A stretch of 64,000 nt of DNA from Desulfuromonadaceae bacterium (GTDB lineage: Bacteria > Desulfobacterota > Desulfuromonadia > Geobacterales > Pseudopelobacteraceae), in assembly GCA_028712075.1 (NCBI GenBank), contig JAQTQX010000004.1:162038-226037 (forward strand). Reading direction: 5' to 3'. Made by a program: the position numbers and the translations under genes. Below the pieces are notes generated by a model. It was not told the origin of the DNA. It worked only from the letters and a program-made list of their open reading frames with translations, and searched no databases. This document shows positions 58,750 to 64,000 of this stretch, piece by piece; within the stretch, counting starts at the first letter, position 1, and every line of letters begins with the position of its first letter.

Positions 58750-59493
58750 ATGCAGATCCTTATCGGCATTGACGATACCGACAACCTGGACAGCCCCGGA
58801 ACCGGAGCATTGGCATCCCAAATTGCCACCGATCTGGATAGTAACGGCTGGGGCAAGAGCAGCTTTATCACCCGTCACCAGCTGCTGGTTCATCCAGATA
58901 TCCCCTATACGTCTCACAACAGCTCAATGTGTTTTCGTGCTGATATCAAGGATGAGTGTCTGGAACAGGTGATCGGCCATGCTGCCGGTTTTCTTGCCCG
59001 GGAGAGTGCTGAAGGATCAGACCCGGGTCTTTGTGTTGTAGTGGTAGATCAGTTGACGGAGCCGTCCGAACTCATGACATATGGCCGATTAGCCAAGGAA
59101 TCGGTTCTTACCAAGGAATCGGCCTATGAACTTGCCCGGTTGTCAAACATCCACCTTTCCGAACATGGAGGTACCGGGCAGGGGGTCATCGGCGCGCTGG
59201 CCGGCGCCGGTCTGCGCCTTGGTGGTAACGATGGCCGACTGAAGGGACAGCTGTATATCGGCGAACCCGGATCAATTGTCAGCGTCGTGTCTCTCGTTGC
59301 CCGTGACGATATCGATGAGGTACAGTCTCTGGACGGCGGAGCTGTCGAGAACCGGGATATGGTTCGGCTGGGAGAAAAGATGAAGACAGTGCTGCTGGGC
59401 GGCAAAGCCGTACTGCTGGTTGTCGCGACCTGTGGAGCGCCAGACGAAGCCCGGTGGCAGACCTGCTCGCGGCAGCAGTTAAAAAGGTATTGA
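58750..59493 (+). CDS. TiaS-like N-terminal-domain protein under Moco riboswitch control
   Basis: 247 aa. MQILIGIDDTDNLDSPGTGALASQIA is the signature of the TiaS N-terminal region (archaeal tRNA(Ile2) agmatidine synthetase), including the GIDDTDN ATP/metal-binding motif; the later part (HLSEHGGTGQGVIGALAGAGLRLGGNDG) also matches that region. The Zn-ribbon and OB domains of full TiaS are absent. Bacterial members have no known role. Control by a Moco-type riboswitch points to Mo/W cofactor metabolism (inference). GAGGAG upstream. Confidence 0.82.
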   Translation: MQILIGIDDTDNLDSPGTGALASQIATDLDSNGWGKSSFITRHQLLVHPDIPYTSHNSSMCFRADIKDECLEQVIGHAAGFLARESAEGSDPGLCVVVVDQLTEPSELMTYGRLAKESVLTKESAYELARLSNIHLSEHGGTGQGVIGALAGAGLRLGGNDGRLKGQLYIGEPGSIVSVVSLVARDDIDEVQSLDGGAVENRDMVRLGEKMKTVLLGGKAVLLVVATCGAPDEARWQTCSRQQLKRY

Positions 59494-59494
59494 T

Positions 59495-59695
59495 ATGCCG
59501 GTACATTACGAAGCAGAGATGGGAAAAAATGATTGGGCAGGCGCGGCCGTCATTGCTGCAATCTGCGAAACATTCCATCCTGACGAAGAAGACGAACAGG
59601 TCGCCGACGAACTGCTTTCCTGCTTCAACTGCCGCTATCGGCGTTGGACCGTCGCCTCGTTCAGCTGCTGTAAGGGGAAGCCGTTAGACCATTGA
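59495..59695 (+). CDS. Small Cys protein next to the TiaS-like gene
   Basis: 66 aa. MPVHYEAEMGKNDWAGAAVI, acidic HPDEEDEQVADELLSC, then CFNCRYRRWT and FSCCKGKPLDH. Five Cys clustered in the C-terminal half. Starts 1 nt after the previous stop, so surely co-translated. No family recognised. Confidence 0.72.
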   Translation: MPVHYEAEMGKNDWAGAAVIAAICETFHPDEEDEQVADELLSCFNCRYRRWTVASFSCCKGKPLDH

Positions 59696-59716
59696 AGTGA
59701 AAACTGCTTACACATT

Positions 59717-59813
59717 TTCTCCGAGCTGTACTTCCTGCCAGGGTCTCCCTCATGGAAGCCAGCCCTTGGGTACTGCCGGAAACAGCAGCGCCTTCCTTTT
59801 GAAAAGGAGAATC
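59717..59813 (+). promoter_or_regulatory. Moco/Tuco-type riboswitch of the ECF transporter operon
   Basis: CTCCGAGCT, CCTGCCAGGG, CTCATGGAAG, CTGCCGGAAACAGCAG, CCTTCCTTTTGAAAAGGAGAA in the standard order. Followed by a weaker terminator-like region (AGGGG / CCCT then TTTTTT, about 59845-59881). Confidence 0.9.
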
Positions 59814-59840
59814 TTCAATCGTGCGCTCTTGCTGCGTAAC

Positions 59841-59881
59841 GGGAGGGGTTTCTTCTTATCTATGGGAGGGGCCCTTTTTTA
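59841..59881 (+). terminator. Weak terminator-like region after the ECF riboswitch
   Basis: GGGAGGGG ... GGGAGGGGCCC then TTTTTTATT. A T run is present but the stem is short and of uncertain register, unlike the three other riboswitch terminators. Confidence 0.4.
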
Positions 59882-59935
59882 TTGCCCCGGTCATATGCCT
59901 GACCCTGAACTAATTACGTATGTATGGAGGAAGGA

Positions 59936-60277
59936 ATGAATATGAAAATAACAGTACTTGCCCTCTCGGTGATTACCTTGTGCCTGTTTTCGGGGATGAC
60001 ATACGCAGGGCAACCCGGAACAGCTGACATGGTCTTTAACAGGAGATTCAGCGAGAAATTAACGCCGATGATGTCGTATGATCAACTGGTGAAAAGCATC
60101 GGCACTGAGGGAGCGAAGGTCGGGGAAGATAAGCGCTCATCGCCACCGGCACTGTTATATCACTGGAACGGTGAACGGAAATCGGCATTGGATGCCAGGG
60201 TTGCCGCAGGTAAGGTCGTCGAAGCAACAGTAACATCACCGAAAAACAAGAAATTCTCCATAAACCGCTCCAATTAG
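59936..60277 (+). CDS. Small exported BamE/SmpA-like protein
   Basis: 113 aa from ATG 59936 (GGAGGAAGGA directly before). Signal peptide MKITVLALSVITLCLFSGMTYA; mature part MMSYDQLVKSIGTEGAKVGED, LLYHWNGERKSALDARVAAGKVVEATVTSP resembles the BamE-like fold used by several periplasmic accessory proteins. No lipobox. First gene of the ECF operon; function unknown. Confidence 0.7.
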   Translation: MNMKITVLALSVITLCLFSGMTYAGQPGTADMVFNRRFSEKLTPMMSYDQLVKSIGTEGAKVGEDKRSSPPALLYHWNGERKSALDARVAAGKVVEATVTSPKNKKFSINRSN

Positions 60278-60303
60278 CACATCGAAATTGGATCAGAGCT
60301 CAC

Positions 60304-61698
60304 ATGAATGGTGATGTTCTAAAAATTGACGGTCTCTGCTACCGCTATCCCGGTGCCCCACTTCCGGCGCTCACGGATATTTCCTGCACAGTAAGGGGGG
60401 GCGAGTGTGTCTGTCTGACCGGCGACTCCGGCTGCGGCAAGACGACCCTGCTCCTGGCTATCAAAGGACTCTTGCGTGGCGGCAGTTATTCAGAGTCCAT
60501 CAAAATTACTGAACAGCCAAACGATGATTGGTGGTCCACCCCGGTCGGCCTTGTGTTCCAGAATGCGGAATCTCAAATCCTCTGCACGACCGTTTCGGAA
60601 GAGGTCGCCTTCGGACCGGAAAACCTCTGTATGCCCCCGAAGGAGATCGCCCTGCGAATCAGAAAAACCCTCCGGGCAGTGGGACTTGAAGAGTGTGAAA
60701 CTCGTCATGTGGAGCGTTTTTCGGCCGGTCAGAAGCAGCGGCTGACCATCGCTTCGGCTCTCTCCATGAATCCGTCGCTGCTGCTGCTCGATGAACCCAC
60801 CTCGCAACTGGACAGCAAGGGGAAGCAGGATCTATACGGACTTCTTACCCGGTTCAAGAGTCAGGGCTATACCATCATCATGGCCGAGCATGACCCACGT
60901 CCCTTTACAGGCATCATCGACCGCTATCTCCCCATGACAGGGGGGAGGGTTGGCGCCCCGACCTCTGTCGTGCCTGACTCTGATCGCTACGAACCAAAAA
61001 ACGCCGTCCCGGCGCCGCCGACGTACGCAGGTGAAACATCGGCCGTCATTACCATGCAGGAGGTCTGTCTCACCTACCCGGAAACCGGTGTGGCGTTGAA
61101 GCAGGTGAGTCTGAAGGTCATGCGGGGGGAACGGATACATCTGTTTGGCAGTAACGGCGCAGGGAAATCAAGTCTGCTCCGCTGTCTGGCCGGCCTGGAG
61201 ACGCCCGATTCCGGCACGGTGGTGCTTGCCGGCATCACCAGTCCCCATCCGGAACAGCTGCCGGGGAACGTCGGAGTGCTGTTCCAGAACCCTTCACGGC
61301 AATTATTTGCCGAGAGCGTCTATGAGGAGGTGGCCTTTACCCTGCGCCGTATGGGGGCTTCCCGCCAGGAGACTGAACGGGTTGTTGCGGAGGCGCTCAG
61401 CCTCTGTGGTATCGGGCACCTTGCCGAGCGGGCTCCGCTCACCCTCAGTTTTGGAGAACAGCACCGCGTGGCTCTCGCGGTGGTAGTGGCCCCCCAGCCG
61501 GGAGTGCTCCTGCTTGACGAGCCGTTTGCCGGTCTCGATTTCCCGCAAAGGCTGTCCCTGCTGGATATCCTGGCGAAAATGCCGGGGAGGTACGGGACCA
61601 CTGTTGTGATCGCATCTCATGATGAACTGCCCGACCATACCTGGGCAGATCGAACACTAAAGCTTAGCGGAGGGCAGCTTGATAAAGCCTGTCGTTAA
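60304..61698 (+). CDS. ECF-type ABC transporter, fused double ATPase
   Basis: 464 aa with two complete ATPase halves. First: Walker A GDSGCGKTTLLLAIKG, Q-loop FQNAES, signature FSAGQKQRLTIASAL, Walker B SLLLLDEPTS. Second: GSNGAGKSSLLRCLAG, FQNPSRQLFAESVYEE, LSFGEQHRVALAVVV, GVLLLDEPFAG. This is an EcfA1-A2 fusion (CbiO/EcfA type) energising a vitamin or metal transporter. The second signature (LSFGE) is slightly unusual. Overlaps the T gene by 20 nt. Confidence 0.92.
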   Translation: MNGDVLKIDGLCYRYPGAPLPALTDISCTVRGGECVCLTGDSGCGKTTLLLAIKGLLRGGSYSESIKITEQPNDDWWSTPVGLVFQNAESQILCTTVSEEVAFGPENLCMPPKEIALRIRKTLRAVGLEECETRHVERFSAGQKQRLTIASALSMNPSLLLLDEPTSQLDSKGKQDLYGLLTRFKSQGYTIIMAEHDPRPFTGIIDRYLPMTGGRVGAPTSVVPDSDRYEPKNAVPAPPTYAGETSAVITMQEVCLTYPETGVALKQVSLKVMRGERIHLFGSNGAGKSSLLRCLAGLETPDSGTVVLAGITSPHPEQLPGNVGVLFQNPSRQLFAESVYEEVAFTLRRMGASRQETERVVAEALSLCGIGHLAERAPLTLSFGEQHRVALAVVVAPQPGVLLLDEPFAGLDFPQRLSLLDILAKMPGRYGTTVVIASHDELPDHTWADRTLKLSGGQLDKACR

Positions 61699-62485
61699 AA
61701 ATCCGGGCCACAAACTGCTCCGTTCGAGCGCCTATGCCTGCCAGTACATGACCCACCATTCGCCGGTACATCGCCTCGCCGCAGGTTGGAAAATTGCCGT
61801 CTGCGCGCTGCTGAGTGCGCTCGCAGTGGGTGTGCGCACCCCCCTGGAACTGCTGGCCCTCGTCGCCGTGTCACTCCTTTACTACTTCGCGGCTCGGCTG
61901 ACACCTTTCGACCTGTGGCGCGATACCAGATTTTTCGTGTTTCAGGCCTTGATCGTCATCAGCCTCTACTGCCTGCACAGCGGTCTGTCCAAGGGCTTTT
62001 GGCCGGGGATCCGGACATCCGTGCAGGTGATCCTGTTCTACATTCCGGGGGCGGTGCTTCTGCGCACCACCAGCACCGGTGATATGATGAGAGGGCTCCG
62101 CCAGGTTGTTCCCTACCGACTCTCCTTTCTGGTGTTCGTGAGCATCAGGTTTGTACCGTTTTTTTTCCGCGAGCTGGAGGAGATTATGACCGCACAACGG
62201 TTGCGCGGGGCGCGCCTTCTCCCGCGCCAGCTGCTGGACCCTCGCAACTGGGGGGACCTGTTCCACTGCCTGCTGCTGCCGCTCATGGTCCGGGCGCTAA
62301 AAACCGCAGAAGATGTCTCCCTGTCGGCCGAGGCCCGCGAGTTCGGCAGACGCGAACAGCGCACCTACTTCGATATGCCCCTCCGGACCGTACAGGCCGC
62401 CACGTCACCGGAGAATCAATGCCTGGTTACCCCATCCGTGTTGCAGCCATGCTGCAACACGGACCTGAGAAACAGAAAGGATTGA
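61679..62485 (+). CDS. ECF transporter transmembrane protein EcfT
   Basis: 268 aa, TTG start with GGAGGGC upstream. Several hydrophobic helices (KIAVCALLSALAVGV, LLALVAVSLLYYFAA, FFVFQALIVISLYCL) and the coupling motif MTAQRLRGARL plus LSAEAREFGRR, matching EcfT/CbiQ. The C-terminal tail with a Cys pair (CCNTDLRNRKD) is not typical. Couples the S component to the ATPase. Confidence 0.9.
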   Translation: MIKPVVKNPGHKLLRSSAYACQYMTHHSPVHRLAAGWKIAVCALLSALAVGVRTPLELLALVAVSLLYYFAARLTPFDLWRDTRFFVFQALIVISLYCLHSGLSKGFWPGIRTSVQVILFYIPGAVLLRTTSTGDMMRGLRQVVPYRLSFLVFVSIRFVPFFFRELEEIMTAQRLRGARLLPRQLLDPRNWGDLFHCLLLPLMVRALKTAEDVSLSAEAREFGRREQRTYFDMPLRTVQAATSPENQCLVTPSVLQPCCNTDLRNRKD

Positions 62486-62486
62486 C

Positions 62487-63059
62487 ATGATGCATACGAA
62501 CGAACGGATGTTTCTCTGGCGCCAATTTACCTTGCGGGAAGGAATCCTCCTCGGTTTCTGTGCCACTTTCATCATCCTGGCACGTGCAGGACTGCGCCTT
62601 CACCTTCACCTCCCGGGTCACGTAATGTTCTTCACCATGTTTTTTTTCCTTCTGGCGCGGGGTTGCGTACCGAAGATCGGCTCTGCTACCCTCGTGGGGC
62701 TGATCGTCAGTCTTGCCAGCTTCCTTCTCGGTATGGGGACCAAAGGGCCGATTGTCTTTGTCAAGTTCCTCCTTCCGGCTCTGCTTGTGGATGTCGCCGG
62801 CTATGTTTTCCCTGCGTTCGTAAACAGCGTGATTGCCTGTGTCCTGGTCGGAGCCGTCTCTGCTGCCGCCCGCGCGTTTTCCGACACCTGGATTGAATGG
62901 CTGAGCGGCATGGAGGGGGAGATTATTATGCAAAAGACAATCATTACGGCATCTTTGTTTGCCTTTTACGCCGGACTCAGTGCCGTGGCGGTTCCGTCAA
63001 TCATTCGCCGACTGCGACGCAACGGCCTGATAGACCACGGAGCGGATGAGGAACGGTGA
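62487..63059 (+). CDS. ECF transporter S component, substrate unknown
   Basis: 190 aa with five or six hydrophobic helices (EGILLGFCATFIILARAGL, VMFFTMFFFLLARGC, ATLVGLIVSLASFLLGMG, VFVKFLLPALLVDVAGYVFPAF, SVIACVLVGAVSAAA, ASLFAFYAGLSAVAV). Gene order and size fit an S component. Not recognisably ThiT, RibU, BioY or CbiM. The Moco riboswitch points to tungstate, molybdate or a pterin (inference). Starts 1 nt after the T gene; overlaps the next gene by 4 nt. Confidence 0.78.
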   Translation: MMHTNERMFLWRQFTLREGILLGFCATFIILARAGLRLHLHLPGHVMFFTMFFFLLARGCVPKIGSATLVGLIVSLASFLLGMGTKGPIVFVKFLLPALLVDVAGYVFPAFVNSVIACVLVGAVSAAARAFSDTWIEWLSGMEGEIIMQKTIITASLFAFYAGLSAVAVPSIIRRLRRNGLIDHGADEER

Positions 63060-63847
63060 AAACCGGCGAAGGAGGCATAGCGGGTCTTGCGCCCCTTCTT
63101 CTTGCATCACTGCTGCTCCATCTTGCCGTCCTCGTTGCAGCATTCAATCCAGGGCGGCAGGAAACCGGTCTTCGTCAAATGTCGACGAACATGGTCGTTG
63201 AGTATCTGACCGGTGGGAAAAATGAGGTGAAAAAACAGGGTACGGCGCCGCTGCAGAAAACCCTGCCACCGGTATCAAGACGGACCTTGGCGCACGGTGT
63301 GATGGCAGCTTCCGTGCCTCAGCCCAGGCAAATTCCTGTGGCAGTACGCTCAGTCCAGCAACGTGCGTCACCGCCGGGCGTACCGGTAACCCGTTCCGCC
63401 GCATCTGCAGGAGCCACGGGGCTAAGTATCGGCAGAGAGGCCGAAACAGCATCATCAGGTCCAGATCCAGGCGCTGTCATTGACCGGCACGCTGCTGACA
63501 GTGCGATAGTGACGCAGCAAAACAACGGTACGGCATCAGCGGCGTCATCTCCACTGGCGCGCGTTGCCTACCAGGAACAGCTGAAACGGCTTATCGAGGC
63601 GCACAAGGAATATCCCCTGGCGGCACGCAGGTCGAGGCGGGAGGGAAGCTGCCAGCGCCAGTTCATTCTCGACCACAACGGCTCGCTTAAACATATCGAA
63701 TCCATTTCGTCGTGCGGCCATCCTTTTCTCGATGAGGCGGCAACTCAGGCCATCGCCGCAGTCGGCACGTTTCCGCCCCTGCCGGACGTCTTCAAGGGGT
63801 CTGAGGAAACATTCATCATTACCATGACATTCACTCTCGCACGATAG
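63056..63847 (+). CDS. TonB-family energy-transducing protein
   Basis: 263 aa, GTG start overlapping the S-component stop. One N-terminal transmembrane helix (LAPLLLASLLLHLAVLVAA), a Pro/Ala/Ser-rich periplasmic spacer and a C-terminal TonB domain (YQEQLKRLIEAHKEYPLAARRSRREGSCQRQFILDHNG, HPFLDEAATQAIAAVGTFPPLP). Links an outer-membrane receptor to the proton gradient. Two Cys in the domain are not typical. Together with the ECF genes it indicates active uptake across both membranes; no receptor gene is in the window. Confidence 0.9.
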   Translation: MKTGEGGIAGLAPLLLASLLLHLAVLVAAFNPGRQETGLRQMSTNMVVEYLTGGKNEVKKQGTAPLQKTLPPVSRRTLAHGVMAASVPQPRQIPVAVRSVQQRASPPGVPVTRSAASAGATGLSIGREAETASSGPDPGAVIDRHAADSAIVTQQNNGTASAASSPLARVAYQEQLKRLIEAHKEYPLAARRSRREGSCQRQFILDHNGSLKHIESISSCGHPFLDEAATQAIAAVGTFPPLPDVFKGSEETFIITMTFTLAR

Positions 63848-63949
63848 TGATCCCGGCATAGTCCGGATTAAATAGATAGTGTCAATAGTTTCATGAAAGA
63901 CCGGGATGTTAAAATGAAACGCACCCGAAAGTGATTATTTCTTTTCAAG

Positions 63950-63990
63950 AGAAGCCTTCCCGTGCCTGTCCACACAGTGGCTTCTTGGTT
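63950..63990 (+). terminator. Terminator-like stem after the TonB gene
   Basis: AGAAGCC / GGCTTCT stem followed by TGGTTTTG; ends the ECF/TonB operon. 63848-63949 has nothing else. Confidence 0.5.
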
Positions 63991-64000
63991 TTGTGTTTAC

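Overview
The window reads as a strictly anaerobic deltaproteobacterial (Desulfuromonadales/Geobacter-Pelobacter-like) chromosome segment devoted to alcohol and aldehyde oxidation and to the molybdenum/tungsten enzymes this needs. That assignment is inference from gene content: tungsten-type aldehyde:ferredoxin oxidoreductase (AOR), Mop-type aldehyde oxidoreductase, mycofactocin, ETF/FixCX electron transfer, many PAS-kinases and sigma-54 activators, and Gram-negative porins and TonB. No rRNA, tRNA, CRISPR array or insertion sequence was seen.

Region 1 (about 1-10.4 kb, minus strand) is a mycofactocin operon: mftA (35 aa, tail DGICGVY), mftB, mftC, an FadH/old-yellow-enzyme-type oxidoreductase, ETF alpha, FixC-like, FixX-like, ETF beta, the glycosyltransferase mftF and, behind its own Moco/Tuco-type riboswitch, a tungsten-type AOR cut by the window edge. 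mftD and mftE are not present here. A sigma-54 promoter and a perfect 15-bp inverted repeat precede mftA; a ribbon-helix-helix protein and an IclR regulator lie upstream. Region 2 (11.5-27.1 kb, minus) holds NudC; a MoxR/CoxE/small Cys-rich protein/GldA-like dehydrogenase/PAS-kinase operon; an NDMA-methanol-dehydrogenase-like iron alcohol dehydrogenase (ADH) with a sigma-54 promoter; a small peptide followed by a radical SAM/SPASM enzyme; and an iron ADH/kinase/NtrC-type regulator/MoaA/MOSC operon. The small Cys-rich protein (15608-15919) ends in DGVCGGY, strikingly like the mycofactocin precursor tail.

Region 3 (27.3-38.3 kb, mostly plus) carries a sigma-54-driven porin/DUF4242/AmiS-UreI operon, a fourth iron-ADH-family gene with a hybrid kinase, a TetR gene, a divergent AcoR-type sigma-54 activator and an NAD-type aldehyde dehydrogenase. 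Region 4 (38.4-52.7 kb, plus) is a sigma-54 plus riboswitch controlled Mop aldehyde oxidoreductase operon with the accessory set known from Desulfovibrio DVU1551-1559: dicluster flavoprotein fusion, redox protein, methyltransferase, C-GCAxxG-C-C protein, radical SAM, AMP-ligase, XdhC, NTP transferase-HD, histidine phosphatase.

Region 5 (52.7-64 kb, plus) contains three more Moco-family riboswitches, each followed by a terminator or terminator-like hairpin. They head (i) moaE-porin-lipoprotein-like-TupA-like pair, (ii) a TiaS-like protein plus a small Cys protein, and (iii) a small exported protein, an ECF-type ABC transporter (fused double ATPase, T and S components) and a TonB-like protein. 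Together the genes describe oxidation of primary alcohols (iron ADHs, possibly using mycofactocin), oxidation of the aldehydes by three chemically different enzymes (NAD-ALDH, W-AOR, Mo-Mop), cofactor supply (MoaA, MoaE, MoeA-like, MOSC, XdhC, NTP transferase) and metal or cofactor uptake. They appear to be tied together by sigma-54 promoters and Moco/Tuco-sensing RNA.
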